Part shown: piece by piece, positions 1 to 6,734 of the stretch
Layout: the number at the start of each line of letters is the position of its first letter
How positions within the stretch are numbered: the stretch's first letter is position 1
Source of the DNA: JAAYAY01 sp964429355
GTDB lineage: Bacteria > Planctomycetota > Planctomycetia > Pirellulales > Thermoguttaceae
Direction: 5' to 3'
Assembly: GCA_964429355.1 (NCBI GenBank)
Contig: CAYSCH010000373.1
Span: forward strand, 1 to 9,291
DNA length: 9,291 nucleotides
Notes under the pieces: model-generated
Databases searched by the model: none
Told to the model about the DNA's origin: nothing
The model's input: only the letters and a program-made list of their open reading frames with translations
Translations under genes and position numbers: made by a program

Positions 1-1152
1 TTGAATGACCGCACGACCCTCGTCGGGTTCGATCGAGAGTCGCAGATCGGGTGTCAGATGAACGGTTGGGCAGGATTGCCGCAACTCGGATAGCGCGCGA
101 CCGCTTTGGGCCAGGTAGTCGATGATCCAGCAGGCAGCAAACAGGCCATCGTCGCCGCCGCCGAGGGCACGGAAGAAATAGTGACCGCTGATTTCAGCCC
201 CAAACACGGCGCCCGACTGAAGCATGCAGTTGCGAATGAAGGCATGGCCGCTGCGTTCGGCAATCGGTTCCGCCCCCAACTCCTCAGCCCGTTTTGGCAG
301 GCGATCGGAGAACTTCAGATCGTAAACGAACTTCTCGTCGGCCAATCCGTCGCCGAAACTCTCAAGCATGATCCAGGTCGCTTCCTCGGCCGTCAACGCC
401 ACACCGCGATCGTCGACCAGTGCGATCCGGTCGCCGTCGCCATCGAAAGCCAGGCCCAGGTGGGCCCGATGGTGTTCGACCGCCTCGCAGAGCGACTCGA
501 TTCGCTCGGGGCGGGAACAGTCGGGAATGTCGCCAGAGAACACTCCGTCCGGATCATCTCGGACGGTCAAGAATACAACCCGCGGATAGACGGCCTGCAG
601 GTAGCGGCGGGCCCTTCGCGACCAGCAGCCGTGCATCGGATCCAGAACGATCGTAGCCTCAGCGTCGCGCGCTTCCAGCCACGTCTCCTGGAGCCAGGCA
701 ACGTAGTCGTAAGATATGTCCAGCTCCCGTTGACTACCGTCACCCACGATGGCTTCGAATCCGCCCGTGCCCTCGGCATCGCGGCGAAAGCGTTCGACTT
801 GTTCCACCGTGGGCGGGAAATCCCCGACCATCCACTTCAATCCGTTTTGATCGGCCGGGTTGTGGGAAGCCGTGACGATCGCGCATCCATCGGCCTGAAG
901 ACGCCGCTTGGCATAATAGACCATGGGTGTCGGCACGATTCCCAGGTTGACTACATCCGCGCCGGTCGAGACCAGTCCCTCCGAGAGGGCAGCCAGAAAG
1001 CCCGGCGTAGAAAAGCGGACGTCACCGCCAATCACAAACTTGCCGGTCCCCGGTTGCAGCAGGCCGAGAGAACGGCCCCAACTGCGATACAGACCCTCAT
1101 TCAGGTCGGTCGGAACATGGCCGCGAATATCGCAAGGCTTGTAGACGCTCAA
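1..1152 (-). CDS. Phosphomannomutase/phosphoglucomutase family protein, C-terminus cut by the window edge
   Basis: Alpha-D-phosphohexomutase, which moves phosphate between C6 and C1 of a hexose (mannose or glucose) in the cytoplasm. I translated the minus strand directly: 384 codons stay open to the left edge. Visible motifs are an N-terminal CDIRG, the phosphoserine loop TASHNP (Ser about 96), the metal site DGDGDR (237-242) and the sugar-binding AEISGH (319-324). Members of this family are about 450 residues, so most of domain IV, the phosphate-binding end, lies outside the window. The start is a TTG whose first bases overlap the stop of the upstream kinase (TTGA), with GGAGGCGAGG six bases before it. 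Translational coupling with the kinase is therefore likely. Whether mannose, glucose or both are substrates cannot be read from the sequence. The family call is firm; the exact substrate is open. Confidence 0.93.
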   Translation of the reverse strand, partial: MSVYKPCDIRGHVPTDLNEGLYRSWGRSLGLLQPGTGKFVIGGDVRFSTPGFLAALSEGLVSTGADVVNLGIVPTPMVYYAKRRLQADGCAIVTASHNPADQNGLKWMVGDFPPTVEQVERFRRDAEGTGGFEAIVGDGSQRELDISYDYVAWLQETWLEARDAEATIVLDPMHGCWSRRARRYLQAVYPRVVFLTVRDDPDGVFSGDIPDCSRPERIESLCEAVEHHRAHLGLAFDGDGDRIALVDDRGVALTAEEATWIMLESFGDGLADEKFVYDLKFSDRLPKRAEELGAEPIAERSGHAFIRNCMLQSGAVFGAEISGHYFFRALGGGDDGLFAACWIIDYLAQSGRALSELRQSCPTVHLTPDLRLSIEPDEGRAVIQ

Positions 1153-2636
1153 AGGTATCCTCGCCTCCGCAATTCCTTCCTGAACTCTTCAAACCGCTCG
1201 TGGTAGATTGCGGCCCGACTGACATTTGGGAAAAATGACTTTTCGATGTGCACCATTCTCTGGACAACCGGGCCGAGCGGTTCATTGAAAATGCCTGACG
1301 CGACCAGCACCGCGGCTCCCAAGGCCGACTCGGCACACTGGGGACGATGAATCACGCACCCGGTGACATCGGCCCGGCACTGATTCCAGACGTCACTTCG
1401 ACTTCCCCCACCCGTGGCGTAGATCGTGTCGGCCGACTGGCCAATGACACCATCCAGCACCTCGTAGGCAAGCCGCTCGACCAAGGCCGTGCCCATCAAA
1501 CACGCGGCATATCGTTCAACCTCGGAGCGAGGCTCCGGCACAATAAAGCCTTCAGCCTCACTCTTCGCGAACGGGAATCGCTCCCCCTGTCTTGCGAGGG
1601 GATAGGCGAGCGGGGCAGAAATCACGAGTTCGGCCGCTTGCTGGTCCATGGCCGACAAGTCCACACCACCAAACCAACGGCCGATCCATTCTGCCCCTGT
1701 GTTGCTAGCGGCCCCCGGCAACCAACGATCGCCGGAAACCTTGTGGCTGTAAACCAGCCCCCCTGGAGCATTTGCTATTGTAGCACTCAGGCCCTTGAAA
1801 ACCAACGTTGTGCCCAGAGTCGTGTTGTACTGGCCCGGCCGGTGCAAGCCCGAGGCAAGGCACGCTGCCACGCCGTCCGTGGTTCCCGCCAGGAGCGGCA
1901 GACCTGCCGGAAGACTCGTTTGGTTGCCACCGGCGGCCGACACTCGCCCAATCACGCTTGCCGGCGCCACGATCTCCGGCAAGCGGCCTGCCAGGCCCAG
2001 GCCGTCTTCCAGCCAGTCCGGCCAGCAGCCCTCCAGCAGGTCATACCCCGTCTTCAGGGCGTTGTTGTAGTCGCTGGCGATCCTGCTACCCGTCAGCCGC
2101 CGGGCAATGTAGTCGGCCTGGTGAACAAAACAGTCGGTGCGATCGAAGTTGCCCGGCTCCTGTTCCTGGAGCCACAGGATCTTCGCCGCTGCGAACGAAG
2201 AGTTGAAGGAGTAGCCGTGCCGGGAAAGAAAGGCCGCCGCCATCGCGTCGAGTCGCTCGGCCTGGTCGGCACCACGCGGGTCGTTGTACATCAGGGCGGG
2301 ACGCACCGGCCGTCCGGCGGCATCGAGTGCCACGAGCGTGCCCGAGGTGCCGTCGATCGCGGCTCCCTGCACGGCGTCCGGAGTGATGCCGAGGCTTCTC
2401 AGCCGGTCCATCAGCCGCCCCAAAGCCTGGCAGGCCGTTTGCCACCACATTTCCGGCTCCTGCTCATGGAAGCCGCCGGGCAACTCGTCCCGTGGAACCG
2501 GAAAATCCACGCTGGTCAGGCCCACCACCTCACCATGATCGTTCGCAGCAAGGGCGCGCACTCCTCCCGTCCCAACATCGATACCGAGAAACACGGGGGG
2601 ATTGTGCGGCACGATCTTCACATCCTGCGGGAACAC
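1149..2636 (-). CDS. FGGY-family sugar kinase, probably D-ribulokinase-like
   Basis: ATP-dependent kinase of the FGGY family, phosphorylating a sugar such as D-ribulose or D-xylulose in the cytoplasm. The 495-residue length fits the family. The N-terminal actin-like domain opens with GIDVGTGGVRA (Asp20, Thr23: phosphate-binding loop). IDGTSGT is at 94-100, and AGTTDG carries the likely catalytic base Asp254. GAASNTGAEW is near 308, and the C-terminal ATP-binding TGGGSRSDVW is near 408. The pattern SDYNNALKTGY, AGTTD, YSHK and ASNTGA, with GERFP near 351, recalls from memory the Synechococcus/Arabidopsis D-ribulokinase group more than E. coli XylB. That assignment is inference. The start is a GTG just after an in-frame TGA. 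Its ribosome-binding site is poor, and GTG codons at residues 6, 9 and 15 are alternatives. The gene lies 87 bp downstream of the repeat-protein gene and overlaps the mutase by 4 bp. Confidence 0.9.
   Translation of the reverse strand: MFPQDVKIVPHNPPVFLGIDVGTGGVRALAANDHGEVVGLTSVDFPVPRDELPGGFHEQEPEMWWQTACQALGRLMDRLRSLGITPDAVQGAAIDGTSGTLVALDAAGRPVRPALMYNDPRGADQAERLDAMAAAFLSRHGYSFNSSFAAAKILWLQEQEPGNFDRTDCFVHQADYIARRLTGSRIASDYNNALKTGYDLLEGCWPDWLEDGLGLAGRLPEIVAPASVIGRVSAAGGNQTSLPAGLPLLAGTTDGVAACLASGLHRPGQYNTTLGTTLVFKGLSATIANAPGGLVYSHKVSGDRWLPGAASNTGAEWIGRWFGGVDLSAMDQQAAELVISAPLAYPLARQGERFPFAKSEAEGFIVPEPRSEVERYAACLMGTALVERLAYEVLDGVIGQSADTIYATGGGSRSDVWNQCRADVTGCVIHRPQCAESALGAAVLVASGIFNEPLGPVVQRMVHIEKSFFPNVSRAAIYHERFEEFRKELRRRGYL
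1159..1168 (-). promoter_or_regulatory. Ribosome-binding site deciding the TTG start of the phosphohexomutase
   Basis: The minus strand reads GGAGGCGAGG, followed by a six-base spacer and TTG. It lies inside the last codons of the kinase gene. This purine-rich stretch, together with the TTGA stop/start overlap, supports the non-ATG start. No ATG near the conserved N-terminal CDIRG motif would give a comparable start. Confidence 0.6.
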
Positions 2637-2674
2637 ACCTCAGACACGATTCCGGTGCACTCCAGTGTAACCCG

Positions 2675-2696
2675 CCGCTTCCTCAAAAGGAAACGG
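2675..2696 (-). other. Intercistronic hairpin between repeat protein and kinase
   Basis: Nine-base arms (2675-2683 and 2688-2696) flank a four-base loop. In the minus-strand RNA all nine positions pair, one as G-U. In the plus-strand RNA the same position is a C-A mismatch. This asymmetry fits a structure used in the transcript that crosses the gap from the repeat protein (stop at 2724) to the kinase (start at 2636). No U-run follows, so it is not a classical intrinsic terminator. It could be a processing or stability element, a weak attenuator, or chance. Confidence 0.4.
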
Positions 2697-2723
2697 TGCA
2701 AGACGTGCCGCCTGTTGCCAGGC

Positions 2724-4910
2724 TCAAGAATTCGGTTGCTGCGCGTCCGGTGTCTCGACAGCCGGCGGCGGAAGGATCTCCGCCGGCGGCGGCAAAACCG
2801 GCGCAGGTTCAGGAACCTGGCCACCGGCCATCTTCAGCATCTCCTTGGCCAGTTCATCGCGGTTTTCCAGTTCCACCGCCTTGGCAAGGTCGTTGCGGGC
2901 CGTTTCCTTGTGCCCGAGGAACAGGAAGTGATAACCTCGCAGGAAATACGCGTAGGCTGCGTCGGGGTTCTTTGCGATATATTCGTTGAGCTCCGACATT
3001 TGGGTTACGTAGTCCTCGCCACGATAGAACCTCTGATAGTTCTCCACGACGAACCCCCACTCACTTCGGTCGAGCAACGCAGCCGCCTGCTGAACTGCGG
3101 CCGCCGCAGAGGTATAGTCGCCCAGGGCAAAAAAGGTCTGCGAGGCAAACAAGTGGAGCCTGCCGTTCCGGCTGTCTTCGACGATCGCATGATTCGCCAG
3201 CCGGGCCGCCTCTTCGTAGTCATGCTTACGGAATGCCTCCTCGGCCTCCAGTTGATAGTTCGCCGCCTCGCCGGCGGCCGGAATTACCGCACCGTTGTCA
3301 ATCACTGGAGCAACTTCCACACTCGGTTCAACCACCTCGGTTTCGACTACGTAAGGCTGTGTCTCGACCACGTAGGGCACAGATACTGTGTAGGGCACAG
3401 ATACTGTGTAGGGCACGTAGTACGGGACATAGTACGGTTCCTCATAGTAACTGCCATACCACGGTGAGCCGAGATAACCCAGGGAGATGCTCAGCCCGGA
3501 ACCTCGATAGCCGTACCCGTACCGGCCAAAATAGGCGTAGCCGGGCCGCTTCTGGTGACTACCGTAGTAATTCCTGTCGTAATAACCGTGCATTCTCGCA
3601 TCATGGTTTGGCGTACCATGAGGTGCGCCGCGATGGTCCGGCCCAATGCGGAACGGGTCGCTATTTCGAGTACCGCTTCGCCCATCATGGTGGGTAATAC
3701 CTCCATCAGGCGGGTCCCCATGAGGATTGAGCAGACTTCGATAGGGAGTGATATCGCCGGGCTTCCGGTCTTGCAGAGCATCATGAGGGTGCTCGATCGG
3801 AAGCCTGGGAAGGCTCGATGGCCCAGTGCCGCCAGCCGACGAACGAGGGTCTGGCCTGAGTTCATTCCGCGACGTGACACCACGATTCGTCTGAAGCCCC
3901 TTGACGTCGATCCCGGAATTGTGACCGTCTCGATGACTCTCCGCTTGGGGTGGGCCCTCTTTACGGCTTTGGGACAGGCTCCGGATCCGCTCCGAAATCT
4001 CGTCGAGATTCGGCGGCGACAGACTGCTTCGAGACGGTAACCCCTTGCCGGCCGACAGCGATTCCTTGGTCGAGTGGGTCGCCGGATCACGGCCACCCGG
4101 CCCAAGCGGCGACCGGGTTGAGAGTGCCGATCCGCCAGGCGTCCGGTCCGGCGACGCATCATGACTGGGCTCGATCGGAAGCCTGGGAAGGCTCGATGGC
4201 CCAGTGCCGCCGGCCGACGAGCGAGGGTCTGGCCTGAGTTCATTCCGCGACGCGACACTGCGATTCGTCTGAAGCCCCTTGATGTCGATCCCGGCGTCGT
4301 GACTGTCGCGATGACTCTCCGCTCGGGGTGGACCCTCTTTCCGGCTTTGGGACAGGCTCCGGATCCGCTCCGAAATCTCGTTGCGATTCGGCGCCGACAG
4401 ACTGCTTCGAGATGGTAACCCCTTGCCGGCCGACAGCGATTCCTTGGTCGAGTGGGTCGCCGGATCACGGCCACCCGGCCCAAGCGGCGACCGGGTTGAA
4501 AGTGGCGATCCGCCAGGCGTCCTCACTCTCAGGGAGTCGAGGCTTCCTTCGCGGCCAGTTCGACTGACACTCGGGACAGATGCCTTGAAACTCGGCCCCA
4601 CCGAGGGCCCGCCCGGCCGAGTTATTCCCCGCGAACCGACGCCCGCACCACCGGAGCTTCGGCTGAGATTGGGCGGAGTTGCCCTGAAACTCGATGGACC
4701 GCCCGGACTCCCGCCACGAGATGTGCCCATTCCACCACTCATGCCGCGACTGGGTGGTCCACTATTGCCGCCACCACGCGACATTGAGCTTCCCCGTGAT
4801 TCACCCCGGTCGGAGCGCTGCGCTTGGACCGGTGTTTGCGTCAACATCCATACAAACACCAACGCAACCGCCAGTAGTACCGATTGGCTCGTTTTCTTCT
4901 CGCTCTGCAT
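2724..4910 (-). CDS. Secreted Ser/Arg/Gly/Pro-rich repeat protein with TPR-like C-terminus
   Basis: Function not recognised. The 728-residue product begins with a Sec-type signal peptide: basic start, hydrophobic core 11-24, likely cleavage after VQA at 30. Residues 31-125 are low-complexity Ser/Gly/Arg/Pro with several SRGG-like pieces. Two 126-residue tandem repeats follow (130-255 and 256-381), identical at 111 of 126 positions by my count, then a degenerate third start at 382. Residues about 435-490 are Tyr/Gly-rich. Residues 489-530 hold short Tyr/Val/Pro repeats (PYTVSV twice). From about 550 to 690 there are amphipathic helix pairs resembling three or four TPR units (for example 550-583, 584-617, 652-684). 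The end is proline-rich (LPPPAEILPPP). The ATG has GAGG eight bases upstream. A surface or extracellular scaffold role is plausible from the layout but unproven. It is probably first in an operon with the kinase and mutase. Confidence 0.85.
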   Translation of the reverse strand: MQSEKKTSQSVLLAVALVFVWMLTQTPVQAQRSDRGESRGSSMSRGGGNSGPPSRGMSGGMGTSRGGSPGGPSSFRATPPNLSRSSGGAGVGSRGITRPGGPSVGPSFKASVPSVSRTGREGSLDSLRVRTPGGSPLSTRSPLGPGGRDPATHSTKESLSAGKGLPSRSSLSAPNRNEISERIRSLSQSRKEGPPRAESHRDSHDAGIDIKGLQTNRSVASRNELRPDPRSSAGGTGPSSLPRLPIEPSHDASPDRTPGGSALSTRSPLGPGGRDPATHSTKESLSAGKGLPSRSSLSPPNLDEISERIRSLSQSRKEGPPQAESHRDGHNSGIDVKGLQTNRGVTSRNELRPDPRSSAGGTGPSSLPRLPIEHPHDALQDRKPGDITPYRSLLNPHGDPPDGGITHHDGRSGTRNSDPFRIGPDHRGAPHGTPNHDARMHGYYDRNYYGSHQKRPGYAYFGRYGYGYRGSGLSISLGYLGSPWYGSYYEEPYYVPYYVPYTVSVPYTVSVPYVVETQPYVVETEVVEPSVEVAPVIDNGAVIPAAGEAANYQLEAEEAFRKHDYEEAARLANHAIVEDSRNGRLHLFASQTFFALGDYTSAAAAVQQAAALLDRSEWGFVVENYQRFYRGEDYVTQMSELNEYIAKNPDAAYAYFLRGYHFLFLGHKETARNDLAKAVELENRDELAKEMLKMAGGQVPEPAPVLPPPAEILPPPAVETPDAQQPNS
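3373..3416 (-). repeat. Short 18-bp tandem repeat encoding PYTVSV units
   Basis: Two exact 18-bp copies (3373-3390 and 3391-3408) are followed by the first eight bases of a third. In the minus frame they encode consecutive PYTVSV hexapeptides. Flanking, more diverged units encode PYYV and PYVVETQ. The 18-bp length keeps the frame, so copy-number change by slippage would lengthen or shorten the Tyr/Val/Pro tract without breaking the protein. Confidence 0.8.
3768..4523 (-). repeat. Two 378-bp in-frame tandem repeats (126 residues each)
   Basis: Copy 1 is 4146-4523 and copy 2 is 3768-4145, offset exactly 378 bp. The encoded units begin R-T-P-G-G-S and contain GLPSRSSLS, EISERIRSLSQSRKEG, SRNELRPDPRSSAGG and SSLPRLPIE. 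Identity is uneven along the unit: 4021-4140 against 4399-4518 shows only three mismatches in 120 bases, while the rest differs more. A third, decayed copy starts in exact register at 3767 (RKPGDITPYRSLLNP). The pattern indicates duplication inside the gene, with recent duplication or gene conversion of one part. Confidence 0.9.
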
Positions 4911-4933
4911 TGGGCTAACCTCGAAGGATTGGC

Positions 4934-5086
4934 TTATCCTGCTATGAACGACAGGCGCCGCGGAAATGCCGGGGTCCGTCCCCTGTAAATTTTACGCAAA
5001 ATCCGTTCCGGAAAGCCGATCTCTTCGTGAAGGTAATCGCTAACTCGCTGCCACAAAAAGAGATGCAGCAGAATCGCTGTAATCAT
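4934..5086 (-). CDS. Doubtful 50-residue small ORF upstream of the repeat protein
   Basis: Reading from the ATG at 5086 to TAA at 4934 gives a peptide starting MITAILLHLFLWQRVSDYL and ending RRLSFIAG. It has a hydrophobic/aromatic N-terminal third, a charged middle and an Arg-rich end. It finishes 23 bp before the repeat-protein ATG. There is no ribosome-binding site before the ATG, and the frame runs through the REP-like palindrome, which weakens it. It may be a leader peptide, a remnant of a longer gene or chance. I recognise no family. Confidence 0.2.
   Translation of the reverse strand: MITAILLHLFLWQRVSDYLHEEIGFPERILRKIYRGRTPAFPRRLSFIAG
4971..4995. repeat. REP-like palindrome (GGGG-n5-CCCC plus A/T-rich dyad)
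   Basis: GGGGTCCGTCCCC (4971-4983) forms a four-base GC arm pair around five bases. Two bases later comes GTAAATTTTAC (4985-4995), itself a five-base dyad around one base. Short GGGG/CCCC palindromes beside an A/T-rich stretch resemble repetitive extragenic palindromes scattered in many bacterial genomes. Only one clear copy is visible here, so repeat status is inferred from form. It lies about 60 bp upstream of the repeat-protein start. Confidence 0.4.
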
Positions 5087-5327
5087 CGAGGGTGCCGTTT
5101 TGCCGACGTACCAATGCGAATGTCATCCTATTGACGACAAGGCGTCGCATTTTGATCTCGCCCGCCCGACTTATTCCGAGGCTGCCTCGCTAGCGGGTGA
5201 GAACTCGCAGCAAACGACCTGTCCAGTATTTCTTGCCGAATCCCACGGCACAAGATACTGCAACTTTGCGGCAGTTGATCGTTGAGCAGCTACGACGGTT
5301 CCTCGCCGGCGACGGGCGCCCGGAAGG

Positions 5328-6662
5328 CTACCCGAGATACTCGATGGGGAACTTCCAGGGCGCGCGATATTCCGGAACCGCCAGCTTGGTTGCCTCTTCG
5401 TCCCCCACAATCGCCAGCTTTTTCGGGTCGAACTGAACCGAACGTCCCAGTCGATAAGCAAGGTTGCCCAGCACCAGGGGAATGTCGACCTGGCAGTGAT
5501 ACTCGGGGGAGCAACTCGGCTGCGTACGGGTCTTGATGCACTCAATCCATTCGAACTCGTGCCCCGGCGAGGGCGGTATCGCGTCGTCCTGATCCGGCAA
5601 GACTGCCGGATCGAAGTACTCTCCTTCCGGCACCACCTCGTGATTGCCGTAGCTGGCATAGAGCGTGCCTTTCGATCCGAAGAAGTAGATCCCCAGACGC
5701 CGCGCCGGTGTGCCGCTGCCAAAATCGTAAGCAAAGCTGTTGATCGCCGACATGGACCACGTGATCGTGAGCTTCGGATATTGGAAGACCATTTCCTGCA
5801 CGTCCGGCGCGTCGCCGTCGTCGTCGATGATGTACCGCCCGCCCGAGCACGAAACGCCCGTCGGATACCCCGGGGCGAGTGCCCAGATCGGCAGATCGAC
5901 AATATGGGGCGCCATACCGGGCGTCCATCCACCGCTGTAGTCCATGAAGGAACAGTGATTGTAGGAATTGGCGGCCAGCAGTGCGTTGTAGGGGCGTTCC
6001 GGTGCGGGGCCAAGCCACATATTCCAGTCGAGCCCTTCGGGTACCGCCGTATCGGTCACCTTGCCGATACCCGCCGGGCCCTGGTTCATTACGTTGAACG
6101 TTCGTACCACACTCACGGCGCCGATGTGGCCGGCACGGATCTTCTCGACCACCCGGCGATAGTTCTCGCCTGCATGAATCTGCGTTCCGATCTGGCAAAT
6201 CACGTTGTGGCGTTTGACCGCGTTCTTGACGGCCAGGCTTTCCGCCAGATGCAAGGTCATCGGTTTCTGCAGATAGATGTCTTTGCCCGCCCTCGCGGCG
6301 TCGATGGCAACCAGGGCGTGCCAGTGAGGAGGTGTCGCGATGATCACCGCGTCCACACTCTTGTCCGCCAGAAGTTCCCGATAGTCGGAATACTCCTTGG
6401 CCTGGGGAAACTGGGCAAGAACCGGTTTTCGACGGGCGTCCCAGACATCGCAGACGGCCGTTACTACCACGTCGCCGTGACGAGCGCAGTTCTCGAGATT
6501 CCCCCGACCCATGCCGTTGGTGCCGATGATGCCCAGCTGGATCTTGTCGTTGGGCCCCGAAGCTGGGCTCTCGGCGGCACTCCCGTGCCTCGCAGCCAAC
6601 GTAGCGGCTCCCACCGCTGCGGACGTGCTCAAGAAACGGCGCCGCGATACGGAACCAGACAT
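5328..6662 (-). CDS. Tat-exported Gfo/Idh/MocA family oxidoreductase
   Basis: NAD(P)-dependent sugar or sugar-derivative oxidoreductase, predicted to work outside the cytoplasm. The ATG at 6662 gives 444 residues and an N-terminus with SRRRFLS followed by an alanine-rich hydrophobic stretch, a typical twin-arginine signal. The Rossmann loop GIIGTNGMGRG is at 44-54, then TPPHWHA (about 110-116) and LQKPMT, where QKP (132-134) replaces the usual EKP. DWNMWLGPAP follows, then GGWTPGMAPHIVD (about 244-256) with likely active-site His253 and Asp256. The C-terminal GHEFEWIECIKTRTQP and LGNLAYRLGR are typical of the secreted members common in planctomycetes and Bacteroidetes. A TTG 30 bases upstream keeps the frame open, but AAGGGGG lies eight bases before the ATG and the Tat motif sits correctly after it. 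The substrate is unknown. The gene stands alone, divergent from lpxK. Confidence 0.93.
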   Translation of the reverse strand: MSGSVSRRRFLSTSAAVGAATLAARHGSAAESPASGPNDKIQLGIIGTNGMGRGNLENCARHGDVVVTAVCDVWDARRKPVLAQFPQAKEYSDYRELLADKSVDAVIIATPPHWHALVAIDAARAGKDIYLQKPMTLHLAESLAVKNAVKRHNVICQIGTQIHAGENYRRVVEKIRAGHIGAVSVVRTFNVMNQGPAGIGKVTDTAVPEGLDWNMWLGPAPERPYNALLAANSYNHCSFMDYSGGWTPGMAPHIVDLPIWALAPGYPTGVSCSGGRYIIDDDGDAPDVQEMVFQYPKLTITWSMSAINSFAYDFGSGTPARRLGIYFFGSKGTLYASYGNHEVVPEGEYFDPAVLPDQDDAIPPSPGHEFEWIECIKTRTQPSCSPEYHCQVDIPLVLGNLAYRLGRSVQFDPKKLAIVGDEEATKLAVPEYRAPWKFPIEYLG

Positions 6663-6670
6663 CCCAGGTA

Positions 6671-6679
6671 CCCCCTTTT
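6671..6679 (-). promoter_or_regulatory. Ribosome-binding site fixing the oxidoreductase start
   Basis: The minus strand reads AAAAGGGGG with an eight-base spacer to the ATG at 6662. It lies inside the extension that the upstream TTG (6692) would add. This argues for the shorter protein, whose twin-arginine motif then begins at residue 6. Confidence 0.6.
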
Positions 6680-6734
6680 CGGATCTATCCAACCGCGTGA
6701 TGAAACGGGACTCTCGCTCAGTTCACTGGAGGAA

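Larger units (their letters stand above)
4911..5327. other. 417-bp spacer without a convincing gene
   Basis: This lies between the oxidoreductase stop and the repeat-protein start, both minus-strand genes. It holds the ribosome-binding site of the repeat protein (GAGG at 4919-4922), a REP-like palindrome (4971-4995) and a doubtful 50-codon frame (4934-5086). I could not identify a good promoter or a terminator with a U-run. The distance suggests that the repeat protein is transcribed separately from the oxidoreductase. Confidence 0.7.

Noticed and set aside
106..1206. 366-residue plus-strand frame
   Set aside because: It is antisense to the phosphohexomutase, which carries all family motifs. 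The translation has no recognisable domain.
1347..3467. 706-residue plus-strand frame across two genes
   Set aside because: It runs antisense to the FGGY kinase and the C-terminal part of the repeat protein, crosses both gene ends and shows no domain. Long antisense frames are expected in GC-rich genes.
3491..4483. 330-residue minus-strand frame inside the repeat protein
   Set aside because: It is an alternate frame of the same tandem repeats. It lacks a signal peptide or domain, and its internal repetition only mirrors the real gene.
3768..4523. CRISPR-like array
   Set aside because: The repeats are 378 bp, in frame and without spacers. They are protein repeats.
5100..5285. 61-residue plus-strand frame between the oxidoreductase and repeat protein
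   Set aside because: It has a TTG start with only a weak GAGGG-like upstream, no recognised family, and lies between two minus-strand genes.
5290..5327. GC-rich palindromes just after the oxidoreductase stop as a terminator
   Set aside because: CGCCGGCG and CGGGCGCCCG are short self-complementary stretches without a real loop or a U-run in the minus-strand RNA.
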